Positions 35,926-49,100 of a DNA stretch of 64,000 nt are shown piece by piece. The notes below the pieces were generated by a model, which was not told the origin of the DNA, made no database searches, and saw only the letters and a list, made by a program, of their open reading frames with translations. Position 1 is the first letter of the stretch. Each line of letters starts with the position of its first letter. A program made the translations under genes and the position numbers. The DNA comes from Siphlonurus alternatus (taxonomy: Eukaryota > Arthropoda > Insecta > Ephemeroptera > Siphlonuridae): the NCBI GenBank assembly GCA_949825025.1, contig OX463778.1, positions 25,911,551 to 25,975,550 of the forward strand, written 5' to 3'.

Positions 35926-37619
35926 AGTGGAGAGGGGCGGGTGACCGACGCGGGAGGGGAAGTTGACTTTATTTATAAAGTCTGTTTTTCTGTCGTTTGT
36001 CTGACGTCACGCGCGTCGTATTAAAGAAGGAAGTTAGTAACGCCATTTTTCACAACAAATATAATATATATTATGTAATATTCAAAGTATATTTATAGTT
36101 AATGCCGTATCAAGATCTCAAATTGCGTCTTTAATTTTATTATACCAACACATACTCAAAATTGTGCCGCAAACAAACGATTTTTGTATATGCTATGCTT
36201 AATTTGATTGTGCGGCAATTATAAATTGTCTCAGCATTTTGCAGCAAGATTTTGAAGGTTTTTAAACGATTTTAGATTTTTAAACCTAGGTGTGCCCCTA
36301 GCGATTTGAGCAAAGCCCGAAATTAACAAATATTTCGGGCTTTGCTCATTTAAATTTGAACATTTCTAGAAGTGCTCAAATCGAAAAAAGCAATCCACGA
36401 CGAGAAGTTTTATATCGGGCTTTGCTCATTTAAATTTCTAGAAGTGCTAAAATTTATAAAGTCTGTTTTTCTGTCGTTTGTCTGATGTCACGCGCGTCGT
36501 ATTAAAGAAGGAAGTTAGTAACGTTAGGCCAACACATCATGCATTAATTTATCATATTATTCATATCGAATTAAAATTAATGTGTAATATATTTTGATAC
36601 GATACATTTTATGCATGTTAATTATTAGTGTTTATTGCATTTTTTTTAGATTTTTTTTTTAAACTAAAAATTTTCAAAATCGTCCCTATATAATTTTTTA
36701 ACTTAAAAAAAAAATATAAGTAAATTTTTTTTGTGTAATTTTTTAATTCTGATTCGATTGGGATAGGTATAGAAATGCAATATTTTTTATTGTTTCTGGT
36801 CCTCTGGTGCTATAGGTGCCATGAACACTTAACGTAGCGCATGTGTATACCCCTCCTGAAGAAACTTAATTTACTTAAAGTTGTTCTATTTATTTCCTTA
36901 TTTATTCCTTCCTTTTCTATATTTATATAATTTGGCACCAAAGCCCGAATTCAATGCGCACATCTAGGTGTGCCCCTAGCGATTTGAGCAAAGCCCGAAA
37001 TTAAAAAATATTTTGGGCTTTTTGCTCATATAAATTTGAACATTTCTAGAAGTGCTCAAATCGAAAAAAGCAAACCCCGACGAGAAGTTTTATTTCGGGC
37101 TTAAATTTATTCAATTAAATTTGACCATTTCTAGAAGTGCTTAAATCGGAAAAAGCAAACCCCGACGTGAAGTTTCATTTCGAGGTTTGCTCATTTAAAT
37201 TTGATCATTTCTAGAAGTGCTCAACTCGAAAAATACAAACCCTGACGAGAAGTTTTATTTCGGGCTTAATTTGCTCACTGTTTTGATCATTTCTAGAAGT
37301 GCTCAAAGCAAAGTGAAAAATAATAATTGGAAATTGTGCCGTATTATAGTAATAATTTGTAATAAATAATTAAAGCAATAAAATATTTTGAATTTAATAA
37401 TATTTTAATTACATACATCACTTTTTTAATTAAGTAAAGAAATACAAATTTAGCATTAGCGTGTATATTATTTTTTTATTAAAATATTTCTTTCTGTTTT
37501 ATTCAAGTCATACTGAAAAATACGATTTTGTCACATTTTTTATATTAATATTGTATGTTAGTTAATTTAAATAAATTTTTTACAGCTGATATATTATAAA
37601 ATCGTTTTAACTTCATTTA

Positions 37620-37678
37620 CAGAACTTGCTAAGGAGCAAAGAGCTCCTCAAGATGGTACCAAACCTACTAATTTAAAA

Positions 37679-37745
<67 letters not shown>

Positions 37746-38095
37746 ATATTACCTGATCTTATTATTACCTGAACTTGACTTATTTTTGCATGGATTACTA
37801 TCATGGCATTTTAAATTTCATCTAAATTTTTTCTTTGCACAACATATATGTTTTAGATTGACAACCTTTCTTGTAGTTGCAAAACACAAAACTCCCATCA
37901 AAAGCCCAGATGTCCCCACAAGTGTGCATTACCCAGGATTCGTGTCCCTTTAAAGCGCCGGCAAATACCCTTTGCTTTGAATTTGCTAATGCTGCTGCTG
38001 ATCTGAGACACCCTTTTCTTTGTCATGAGTGCATGGTACGTCGTCTGAACTTAGAAATTGTTCATCTGCAACCTGGAATTCATTGCTAGAGTATA
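37620..38095 (+). other. Unpaired centre of the MULE-like foldback with exon-like segments
   Basis: The centre is not part of the inverted arms. It holds an acceptor-like TTCATTTACAG followed by an open stretch (LAKEQRAPQDGTKPTNLK then stop at 37680), an (AAAT)n tract, and after TATGTTTTAG an interval (about 37860-38085) open for 70 codons in one frame (ending CHECMVRRLNLEIVHLQPG). Another frame reads Cys-rich (CSCKTQNSHQKPRCPHKC). It could be the remnant of a captured host gene or of the element's own gene. No domain is identified with confidence. Confidence 0.35.
37676..37747. repeat. (AAAT)n microsatellite
   Basis: About eighteen AAAT units in the centre of the foldback element. Confidence 0.96.
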
Positions 38096-39063
38096 TAAAT
38101 TGTAATCATACCCTTTAATTATAAAAAAATTAAAAGTGTCTCTCAGTGTGAAAAAATCGTGTTAATTTCTTTCAATATGACTTGAATAATACAGAAATAA
38201 ATGTTTTAATAAAAAAAAAATACTTTACACGCTATTAATGTTAAATTTGTATTTTAATTAATAAATTAAAAAAGTGATATATAATTAAAATATAATTAAA
38301 TTTACATTATTTTATTATTTATTGCTATATAATACGGCACAATTTCCAAATATTATTTTTCATTTTGCTTTGAGCACTTCTAGAAATGATCAAAACAGTG
38401 AGCAAAGCCCGAAATAAAAATTCCCGTCGGGGTTGCTTTTTTCGAGTTGGGCACTTTTAGAAATGAGCAAATTTAAATGAGCAAACCCCGAAATAAAACT
38501 TCTCGTCGGGGTTCGCTTTTTCCGATTTTAGCACTTCTAGAAATGATCAAATTTAAATGAGCAAAGCCCGATATAAAACTTCTCGTCGTGGATTGCTTTT
38601 TTCGATTTGAGCACTTCTAGAAATGTTCAAATTTAAATGAGCAAAGCCCGAAATATTTGTTAATTTCGGGCTTTGCTCAAATCGCTAGGTGCACACCTAG
38701 GTTTAAAAATCTAAAATCGTTTAAAAACCTTCAAAATCTTGCTGCAAAATGCTGAGACAATTTATAATTGCCGCACAATCAAATTAAGCATAGCATATAC
38801 AAAAATCGTTTGTTTGCGGCACAATTTTGAGTATGTGTTGGTATAATAAAATTAAAGACGCAATTTGAGATCTTGATACTGCATTAACTATAAATATACT
38901 TTGAATATTACATAATATATATTATATTTGTTGTGAAAAATGGCGTTACTAACTTCCTTCTTTAATACGACGCGCGTGACGTCAGACAAACGACAGAAAA
39001 ACAGACTTTATAAATAAAGTCAACTTCCCCTCCCGCGTCGGTCACCCGCCCCTCTCCACTTAC

Positions 39064-39171
39064 AAGGGGGTATTTCGTCCGGGGGTATTTCGTCCGGGAG
39101 TATTTCGTCCGGGGATATTTCGTCCGGGAGTATTTCGTCCGGGGGTATTTCGTCCGGGGGTATTTGGTCCG
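39064..39171. repeat. Right 15-bp minisatellite of the MULE-like foldback
   Basis: Seven units of GGGGGTATTTCGTCC in the inverse orientation, the last being GGGGGTATTTGGTCC. The order of unit variants matches that of the left array read outward, apart from a short expansion on the left. Confidence 0.93.
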
Positions 39172-39186
39172 TGATTCCCCAGCTCC

Positions 39187-39687
39187 ATAGGGTATGTAGG
39201 GTGTGTCTGTGTGTCATAAGTCATAATATATAATTATAATATATAATTTAATTTTTCTAAAAAGAAAATCAATTAATTAATAATATGTTATAATATATAT
39301 ATAAATAGTTGTCCGATATAATATATATGCATAATATATTTAATTTTTCTAAAAAGAAAATCAATGAGAAGCTTCAACATTGCCGACACAATGGAGGCTT
39401 CAAGTGATGCGCATTCGCTGCGCAACTGTTTGTCGCTAAGGTCCATCTTGCACTTGAAAATGAAGCAAAGTGTTTTTTTAACTTTTCTCGGTTATAAATC
39501 AAGTAAAAAATCTAAATCTCAAATTACCTACTTTATTTTTCAGTTTGGACCAAAGTTCCGTAAAGGAATTATCCCTGAAAATTCTTATTCTTGGTGAAAA
39601 AACGAATTCACGTTTTTTTTACATAGGTTTGGTATAGCGGGTGGGATCACCGAAAAATCAGCTGACTTGAAGCCTCTATCTCTCAGC
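39187..39687. other. Intergenic DNA
   Basis: AT-rich, with a duplicated word TAATTTTTCTAAAAAGAAAA at about 39249 and 39342. A 77-codon frame from 39364 has no recognisable family. It ends with CTCTCAGC, the left target duplication of an hAT element. Confidence 0.5.
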
Positions 39688-40485
39688 CAGTGGCGTAGCC
39701 AGGGGGGGGGGGGGGGTCGGGGTTTATCCCCCCCCCATGAAGATCGAGTAATGACTGGATATAAGAAAAAAAGAAAAATTATAGAAATTTGAAAAGAAAG
39801 TTAAATAAAAAATTGAAATTTAGGGGGTATCAAGTAGTCTTTTCTTTAATATAAACAAATTATAAGTTAGTTTCTAATTTTAACAGGAATAAGTGTGACT
39901 TATAAATAAATGTTTTATTTCCCTTACAAACTGCATGCATATAACTACTATTGTATAAATTAAAACGCTCTCACGTGTGCTGCACTTTCATTTAGTTGGT
40001 TGCTCTACGCGGTGCAGACAAAATTGAACAAAAATAAGAGAAGCAATTCACTTCTTTTATTTATAATTTTTTTTTATAGTTTCTTAATGAATTAATGATG
40101 TGAACTGTGAACTTGGATTATTAAATAAATTTTAAAAATCAAAATCAATTAAATGACACGTACACTGATTCTATAAAAATAATATAAAAGTGGTTAAGTG
40201 AATTACTTGATTTAATTAAAATGATTTACTCAAAGTTTTAATTATTACGGGGGTGAAAAAATTTAAAATGTTAAAAAAAATTGCATATGCCATAAATATA
40301 TCTTATTCTCTAATATAATAGTATTTTTTCATGATTTTACCCTAAAAAAGGGGCGTGTCCTTAAAAATAAACCCCGCAGGCGGGCTATTGGGGGGCTACG
40401 CTCCCCAAACCCCCCAGTGGGCTGTTCTCAATCTTTATCCTGAGGACCCCCCCCCCCCCTTGGGCAAATCCTGGCTACGCCACTG
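39688..40485. mobile_element. Non-autonomous hAT element with perfect 8-bp target duplication
   Basis: The ends CAGTGGCGTAGCCAGG and CCTGGCTACGCCACTG are perfect inverted repeats of 16 bp, a terminus type common in animal hAT elements. CTCTCAGC is duplicated exactly at 39680-39687 and 40486-40493. The interior has poly-G and poly-C runs next to the ends and no transposase frame. Part of its right side matches, inverted, the left side of the element at 42147. Confidence 0.93.
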
Positions 40486-40493
40486 CTCTCAGC

Positions 40494-41000
40494 CAATGAA
40501 AATCCAGCGCGCGAACTGCGCGCGACGACATGTTCTATCAAGCTTCCTATCCTTTAACCTAGAGGTACCTGGTTTTTAATTTTTTCCGACGGTTCTTATG
40601 AAGGGCAAGATTAATAATAATTCATATGAGCCACGGGAAAGATCACTTTACACGACATAAAAAATATTCGAGATTTTGTGCAGCATAGAATTTGAATGAA
40701 AAAATAAATAAGATTTTTCTCCTAACAAACCTTATGGAGCAATGTCAGAATGCGGCGCTGCGGCATTTTTAAGTTGAAGCTTGTCATTAATGTTATATAA
40801 TATAGTAATTTTCCGCGTAGTGTAGTCCGCGTACACGTGCTGCAAGTTCTTATAAAATTTGAAGTAGATTAATACTGTACGTATAACTGTAAATATTTTT
40901 GTGCCATGTATTTTGTAAGCATGCATATATAAATTAAATTAATATGAAGCACGGCGTACACGATATGCCATGCATACTGAAAATAAATAAATATTTGCAT
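40494..41000. other. Intergenic DNA
   Basis: No supported gene. AT-rich apart from a GC-richer start. Confidence 0.5.
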
Positions 41001-41241
41001 AAAGGGGCATTTCCATGGAACCATGGAGCGTGGAAAGCGAGAGGCTTGACGCGGCGAGAAAGGCGCACTTGCTTCAATGTCATATGGCGGCCATATTGGC
41101 GTGGAAAAATCGCTTTCCCGCAGCGATTAAATCGCGCCGCGATTTTTCCACGCCAACATGGCCGCCATATGACATTGAAGCAAGTGCGCCTTTCTCGCCG
41201 CGCCAAGCCTCGCTTTCCACGTTCCGTGGAAATGGGCCTTT
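41001..41241. mobile_element. GC-rich near-perfect palindromic MITE
   Basis: A 241-bp palindrome with ends AAAGGGGCATTTCCATGGAA and, reversed, AAAGGCCCATTTCCACGGAA. Arms include GCACTTGCTTCAATGTCATA and GGCGTGGAAAAATCGC and fold at a short GATTAAATCG loop. It is much more GC-rich than its surroundings. The overlapping frames on both strands arise from the palindrome. Confidence 0.85.
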
Positions 41242-41870
41242 ATAATATTATATATCTGTTAACATATATGCCATATATCTTTTTAATCAATTGATTTTAC
41301 GATTCAAAAGTGTGGCAGATCAACTTCATTGCATGCAGACATATAATACATGTACCGCTTTCGAGCCTTTTGATTGAAAAATTTTCCTCTCTATACTCTG
41401 TAAATGCATACACTGCATATGACTTGACTCGGGTGCGGATCCACCGATCCAGAAAAAAAAAAATCGGGGGGGGGGGGGCGGCTGTATTTGACCATTACTA
41501 TACCTACATATATTATACGTACTGTATAATAATAATATATAGCACCTTGGCCTTTTCTACCCCCATCAGCTAGTGTATATATAATATACACTATAAATAC
41601 ACATATTATAATAATTTTAATGTATATTTTAATTATAAAAGTTATAAGGGGACCATTTCTTAATATTTTTATGTAATGTATGTGTGCGTGCATCGCGCGC
41701 ATATAATAGCTAAGCTGCATACTATACCAAGCTGAAGTGTATAAAGTGTATTTTTGTACGAGTATGCTGTAGTATGCAAATTGAATGCCATATACGTGTA
41801 ATTTTTAAATTGTACCTCATCTAAATTTATAGAACATCGATCATCTAGCTGTTCAAATAATAAGAAGATC
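41242..41870. other. Upstream region of the tail-anchored protein gene
   Basis: AT-rich. A fragment GGTGCGGATCCACCGATCCAG with a G run (41430-41480) resembles the terminus of the GCGGATCCAG hAT family at 54570. The promoter of the downstream gene must lie here or further left; no TATA box is chosen. Confidence 0.4.
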
Positions 41871-44800
41871 ATGGATGAAGACGAGAAGACTGGTGAGTGA
41901 TTTAAATTCATTGTAAATTTAACCTGATGAGATTCACTTTTAAGTACAGACCCTGCTCTGGGGGCCCATAATTGGTGTATGACGTGTCACTTAATTTTTT
42001 TTATAAAAAAAAATAATAAAAAATGAATTTCATTGTTCAATTAAAGTTGTAATCCGACCCAAAAAACACGCCAGGAAATTTGGTGGTGCCATTGAAATTT
42101 TGATTCATAATTTTTTTTAACGCTTAAAAAAAAATGTGAAGGCTTTCAGTGAAGTAGCCAGGATTTGACCAAAAAGGGGGGGGGGAAGGTCCTCAAGATA
42201 AAGATTCAGAACAGCCCACTGGGGGGTTTGCGGGGCGTAGCCCACCGTAAGTGCGTTTTTTATAGAGAATGTATGGCCTGATGCAATTTTTTTAAAATTT
42301 TATAGTTTTTGCACCCCGTTTTTTTAACTTCTTTTCAATACGTGCATTAAGGGTAAGGTAACGCCACCAATGTTAAAAAAAATCCCTCTCACAAAAATTC
42401 TGAAAAAAATTTAAAATGTTCTCCTCTACACCCCCTATCAGTAGCTAAAATATCAGGTATGCAAATACGATCTAGTTTTTGAGTTATGAATTTTTAAAGT
42501 TGACCAATTTAACATGGGAGTTTCATTTCTCCATGTTAAAGTAGTCAACTTTAAAAATTTATAACTAAAAACTAGATCGTATTTGTATACCTGATATTTT
42601 AGGTACTGATAGGGGGTATAGAGGAGAATATTTTAATTTTTTTTTCAGAATTTTTGTGAGAGGGATTTTTTTTAACATTGGTGGCGTTACCTTACCCTTA
42701 ACGTAATAAATAAAGCTTTGAGGAAATAATTTTAGTTAAATCAAGTAATTCATCTAATAACCACTTTTATATTATTTTTATTAGTTTCATGATGCGTGAT
42801 TTTTTTGAAAAAGGGGCGTGGACAATTTCTTTTTTTTTTTTTTTTTTTTCGATGAAAAGTTGCAGCAAATTCCTTAAAATTGTAAATCGTATGTGATGTA
42901 TATATTATAGTTACAATATTTTTAATAATAATTTTTCTTATAAAAAAATGGACCATATTTTAAGACGATGTACTGCATGATATGCGAGCAAGAAAAAAAA
43001 AAAAATTAAATTTTAAAAACTAGGATTTTTTTAACTTCAATAATAAATTTAAATATAATTATGTACAGTATTATACATTAGACATATTCTATATATCAAT
43101 TGTAGGATGTAATATACCTAAGATATATAATAATAATTAATTAAAAAATAATAAAGTACCAAATATAATATATATATAATTTTAATTTTCATGCTGAACA
43201 TCATGCGGGGAATATTTGCAACATTTTTTATATTTTAAATTGTTGTCTTCATATACAAAAACATACCGTAATTAACTTAATAATGAATATACTACAGAAT
43301 ATAATTATAATAATAGAATAAAATTGTAGTATACTTATAAATAATCAATACTGGACGCATTTTAAATAAATTGAAGATGTATTAACGATGTGTTTCGGGG
43401 TTATAAATTTTTTTTTTACGATTTTTTTTTTATCTAAATCGTGTCGTATCCTTTTTTTGTTATTTTCCCCTTAAAATTTACTAAGGTTCAGCTCTCAAGG
43501 GAGGGGGGGGGGGGGGGGAAAGATCATCATTAACTTTTCTCTGATAACACCCAAAGACTTTCCCTTGTCTACGCCCCTGAAAGCTTCAATTTGCTAATTG
43601 GGATGTAAATATAAAAAAATATATATTTATATTATACTTATATCTATCAAGCTGAAAGTTGGAATTCTAGTAAATTTGCATGCTATACATTTAATGGCGT
43701 TAATTAAAATAACCCACGTACCTATCAATTTCTAAGGAGATGTCTTTTCTTTTAAACTCTTTATTATCTTCATCTTTAATGTTCTTGTATATTATTGCTA
43801 AATTTTTTATCAATGACACCAATTATAGGCCCCTTTATAAGGCTCTGTATATTTATTCATGAATTATGTTTATATTGTACCAGTAAGCTCTGTGGCTGAG
43901 TAAGCTGCATGTTATGCATGTACCGATGGGGGCGAAAAAAAGTTGTTATTACATGTACTCGCGCAGTTCTTGGAAAGGGGCAAAGTGACAGCATAGGAAC
44001 ACGTCAGTGTTAAGTTATTGTACAACGGTACAAAGGTCCGAGAATATATTGAAGGTATTACCACCCCTTACCCACAGCCCCCCCCCCCCTCGAAGTCCGA
44101 GAAATAACTTTACAGGATAAAGCACATTCATCCTACCTCCAGCACACTTTTCATCCCGCGATAAAGCCGAAGGCTGAATCTAAAGTATCTATACTCTTGA
44201 TTCTAATCTCGTAACGTTGGTGTGCAGAGGACCTGCTGGAGACCTTCAGTGAGTGGTACATGCAAGAGAAACCCGACGTTGAGCTCGCCAAGTTTACGTT
44301 GTACCACTTCGGTCACTGCTTGGTGCAGTTGGCGCTGAATGCTGCGATACGTTTCCGTGAACAGGAGCCGAAAGAACCCGTATGGAGCCGCAACACTGGA
44401 CTGTCGCCCCACGTCGTGACAGAGCTCTTGTACATGCTTCACCTCGACATCAACCTGCTGGACCTGAGACTAGACATTCACCACTGGACGCAGACTCAAG
44501 CCTTTCTGTGGCACGCATTACAGCATGGTACGTGAGTAAAATAATTAATTTATGTATATACAGCATTGTGATATATCGGAGCCAGGAATCCCGGATCACA
44601 TCATCACGTGCATGCTAGGACTTGGAATGAGCGTGAATATGGAGGCTAAATCCATACATTTTGAGTTTAAAAATAATATAAATTATTGCCTAGTTTAAAA
44701 AAAACTTAGCGATTAATCTCAGTTACTGTTGGAGCCAGAGAATATTTTTCTACGACAGAATCGAATGAAATGAATTTTGAAAAATCGATAACAAAAAAAA

Positions 44801-46103
44801 ATCGATATTGTTCTTGCATACATGACCAAAATGTGTCAATTGCCCCAAAATACCTACCTACCGATATTGTTCTAAAACTTAATCGCTGATGGTTTGAGCA
44901 AATTCAATCTGGCAGTTTTCTCATAGCAGCTTCATTTCCGGTTTTCGTCCATAAATCCAATGTGAAACTTCTACCTCAGTTTTCACAAAAATGATAAGAC
45001 AGATTCGCTTCAAAATTTGTATGTCACATATTGATGGCGAGTTCTAACGTAAGTCCCCTGATATTAAGTCTTGTTGCATCCAGATGCAACGATTGCCAGA
45101 TCTCAATCAACTGAGATTCATAATTAAGAAGCTTCAGTTCTTTTTACCAGCTATTATAATGATTTGTTGCATCATTGCGTCAACAGGCTCGCGTAGTCAA
45201 ACAAGATGTGATTTCAGAACAAGTTTGCAATTATCAGTGATATCGCTGGAAAAAAAAAAGGGTTTTACATTATAAAAAACATTGTGCTATTTTTCTTTTA
45301 ATTATTATGATCATTAATGCGAGACAAATCTGTGTTAGTTAAGCCAATGTTATGCGATGCAATCAATTTGTTGTTGTTTTATGGCATAAAAAAAAATCTA
45401 CAAGAAAATCGAATCTTCATATCCAAAATGTTCTAAAAAAAAGTTAGCAAATTTGTTGTTTTTATATTACGTCAACCAGAAGTTGAAATTTAATTGAATG
45501 TAAAAATTGAAGGCAATAAAATTAATAAATAAGCAAATGAATTGTATACATCGTATTAATATAAAACCAGTATAACATGATACAGTATTACAATTTTTCT
45601 AATTATTGTGTTAAATTTTTAAGATTTTTTCCTTACAATTTCTCTCTTCCTGCGCAAGCGTCTTGCAGCAACTTGCAAGTTATGTAAAATACAATAACAA
45701 CAAAAACGCCGCCCGAAGATCTTTGGGAAATTTATGATTTTTTACTTGTATTAGAAATATTGAGGTGACAAGTTGTTTACAAACAAGTTTAGGGATATTC
45801 AGTGGAAAGATTTTTTTTTTTTTTCAAATAAACTCTCAGAACAATGTCTCAGGGTGTATGAAATTTGATTTCTGTATATTCATCGTGTGTGTGTGTGTGT
45901 TTTTTAAATTTAATTTTTAATATGTTTTTTGTGACGTGATTAATCTTTATTATTAAACATCAATTTCGGGACCCCAAAATTAACCAGCGTTTTCCTATGC
46001 TGGGACGCACTTCCTTTGGGAGAGCGTCTGGTTTCGTCGGAACCCGACGAAACTTCTCCTGGGGGTTGCCGCCAATACCAGGAAAATAATAAAAAATCCA
46101 CGT

Positions 46104-46136
<33 letters not shown>

Positions 46137-49100
46137 CTGGGGGTGAATTTTTTTATTTAGATTTTTGGGGTTTTTCGGCCTCCGAGCTCTTCCGGTGCCC
46201 TGCGCTGGCCGTGGGCGGTGGAGGTCTTTGCCCGGTGAACTTTTGTTGCTGCCGAGTCGTGTTCGGTTCCGGACACCGTTTCGGCAGTGCACGCCGACCG
46301 TGAGGTTACGTTTGGAAATTTGGGCTCTTCGGTGTCGTGTGGTCTGTGTTTTGAATCACCGTGTGTTCGAGTGTTGGTGCGTGGTGTGTTGTCGTGGCCG
46401 TGTAGTGAGGACGTCATGCTATTGCAACGTATTACGTGTCACTTTGATGTGTTATGGCCCTCTATCATGCACTTTGAATCACAAATGTGGACATTGTGGA
46501 CACGGGGTGACCTTGTGTCGTGTGACTCCACGGCTAGGGGATCTCCTCCCTGAGTCCATCTTTTCGTTGGTTTCGATTTGTGTTTTCTGATACGTAAACA
46601 TGCAACACACAACGTACTAGTATTGACTTGTATAATACAGTACAACCAGAGAATCGAAATAAAATTATTTTCATATATATTATTTTTTTATGACGTATGG
46701 TGAAAGACCCGCATATAAGGGGTAAACTGAGCCATTTAAAGTATTAATACATCCTACCATAAAGAAAAAATATATAATATTCTCTATTGCAGATCGAGAA
46801 TATATCGCTATAGAAGAATAAGTAAATGTAAATAACAGATTTAATTGGGCATCTTTTGAGTCAAATAGTTGGACTCTTTTTGCATAGGGTACCCGTGGGT
46901 TAATACTATAGGTTGTGAAAAGCTACAAGTATTGTCAAATTTGTATAATATTCCCTCCGAAAATAAACGAAAGTTTAGTCATAGCCACAAACCTCATACT
47001 TCCAGCTAATTCTGGAGGGACCAACAAATTGGCTGTAGATCTTCTCTATGGTCCTGTTCCAGACCCAAGCTGCTCGCTGCTGCCGGCCCCAGAAGGCATC
47101 CAGAATGAGTTGGACAACTTGGCGCGCTTGAGTATTGACGCACTATGCAGAATGTCTGAAGACAAGAAGCAGCTGAGTAAGTTAACTACTTTTGTGATTT
47201 CAGAAGTAACCGGGGCAGTGCAAGGCTTCTTTTTACACTTAAAATCTGAAATTTTCTATTACTGACTTGTGAGATTTATGAATAATTCCAATCTGTTTAA
47301 TAATTTTCAAATTTCCATAATATTAATTGTGTTCATAGCGTGCGACAATAATAAAACCTACTTCACTTTCGAATTCGGGAGTAATATTTTACATGCTGCT
47401 GACGTGTCCTCATCATTTTTTTACTTCTTATATTAATTTATTTAAATTGTAAAAATTATCGAATGCAGGAAATTTTAATATTTCGTCGTTGCATTGATGT
47501 TCTGACTACAGGGTGAAGACTGATTTTGTTATAAAAAAAAAAAAAGAAGAAAAAAGAAAAAAAGAATGGACAACATGCATGAAATTTTTTTATTGCAGAA
47601 ATGAATAGAGGGTACCAAATCGTGCTAGTTTGAATTTTTCAGATTTTTTTTGAGACCCAAAACTATTTTTAAATAATTATTGAAAGTGCGGCCACGCCCC
47701 CTGGAGGCGTCAAGAGGCGTCTAGTCCCTAAACTTTTTATTAAGGACTCAGGGGTGCCAACTTAATTTACAGAACTTTCAATACTTATTTAAAAATATTT
47801 CCGGGTCTTAAAAAAATCTGAAAAAAATCAGAATAGATAATTTGGTACCCTCTATTCATTTGTGCAATAAAAAAAAATCATGCAGGTTGTCCATTGTTAG
47901 TAAAAATCAATTCTGGTTATTGCATGCAAAAATTTCTTTTTCATAAACATAATTATTATTTATAAAACATAAAAATCAACGCGGCGCGGCGATGTCTTAT
48001 CATTATTAATATTTTATTTTTTTTTTTTTCGAAATTCAGTCTTATTATTATTATTATGTCTTTTTCTTGCTTTCTTCTTCATAAGCACTAACACCGGGCT
48101 CAATCAAGCCAAGGTGCAAGCGCCCGCACCAAACATTGAGAGGGGATTGCGGGTACACATGCGGGGGTGCTACAAGCTCAAAACCTTGCGCACAATGTTA
48201 GCCGTGCCAAGAATAGCAGCCTTCTGCATGACACGCATGTGGTATTCTTTGAGAGCCAACTTCTCTCTTGCAAATGACCAGTCTTTGGTCACAAGACCGT
48301 TACTAGAGATCACAACTGGAACCACATCAACACTACGGAGCTGGTACATGTCTTTGAGCTCGACAGCAAGTGGCTGGTACTTGCGCTTTTTCTCCGCAAC
48401 TGTGGTCACAAGATTCTCGTCCAGCGGGACAGCAATGTCGACAATCACCGCTGTTCGAGCTTTCTTGTCGAAGAGAACAAGATCAGGTCTGTTTGCTTCA
48501 ACAGCTCTATCTGTGGTGATGGCAGAATCCCACAGGATTTTTGCATCCTGATTACGGAGAACTTGTTCCGGCTTGCACTTATAGTACGGAACCTCTGTCT
48601 CAATGAGACCAACTTTCTTGGCCAAAGCTTGATGTACAACTTTGGCAACAGAATTGTGGCGCTCAAAGTATTCTTTTGGAGCAAGCACTGGACAGCCCCC
48701 AGTGACATGCTGAATGGACTCGTTAGCCTGCTTGCAAAGACGACACCGGTCACTGATGTTGACTTTGAGGATGTGTCGCTCATACGCCCTAGTCCTGATG
48801 ACCTGATCCTGTATAGCACAGACAAAGCCCTCTGTCTCCGCAAACAACCCACTTGTCCGCAGCCACTCAGTGGAACTCTTGGTGTCCACCTGATCCGAAG
48901 ACAACGCTGCGGCAAACCGACCATGCAATGCTTTTGTTGACCACTCCAAAACTCTGTCAGCCTGGGTTTTAATGGCAGGCTGAAACTCTTGCTCACTCAA
49001 ATGTAGCGGAGTGTAGCCACGGTCCTGGTTGCAAATAGCTGCATGCAACCCATCACCACGTGACACAAAGTACTGCCGAAGTTTCAACTCCTGCTGACGA

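Larger units (their letters stand above)
35770..39177. mobile_element. Large foldback element with 15-bp minisatellite ends and 9-bp target duplication
   Basis: CCCAGCTCC flanks the element exactly at 35761-35769 and 39178-39186. Inside each end are about seven to nine copies of the 15-mer GGACGAAATACCCCC in opposite orientation, then about 1.5 kb of inverted arm: a GC-rich part with TGACGTCACGCGCGTCG, an AT-rich part, and repeats of GAGCAAAGCCCGAAAT with TTTCTAGAAGTGCTCAAATC. The arms are near-identical outward and diverge inward. A 9-bp duplication is typical of the Mutator-like (MULE) superfamily, but no transposase is present, so the assignment is inferred. Confidence 0.88.

Noticed and set aside
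40934..41294. Overlapping frames of 76-116 codons on both strands
   Set aside because: They mirror each other because the DNA is a palindrome; this is a MITE, not a gene.
44528..44535. Use of the GTGAGT donor at 44532 for exon 2 of the tail-anchored gene
   Set aside because: Splicing there to 47006 gives an immediate stop, whereas GTACGT at 44528 keeps the frame through all four exons.
48114..48940. Plus-strand frames of 145 and 125 codons
   Set aside because: They are antisense to the retrotransposon frame, whose zinc knuckle and endonuclease motifs identify the coding strand.
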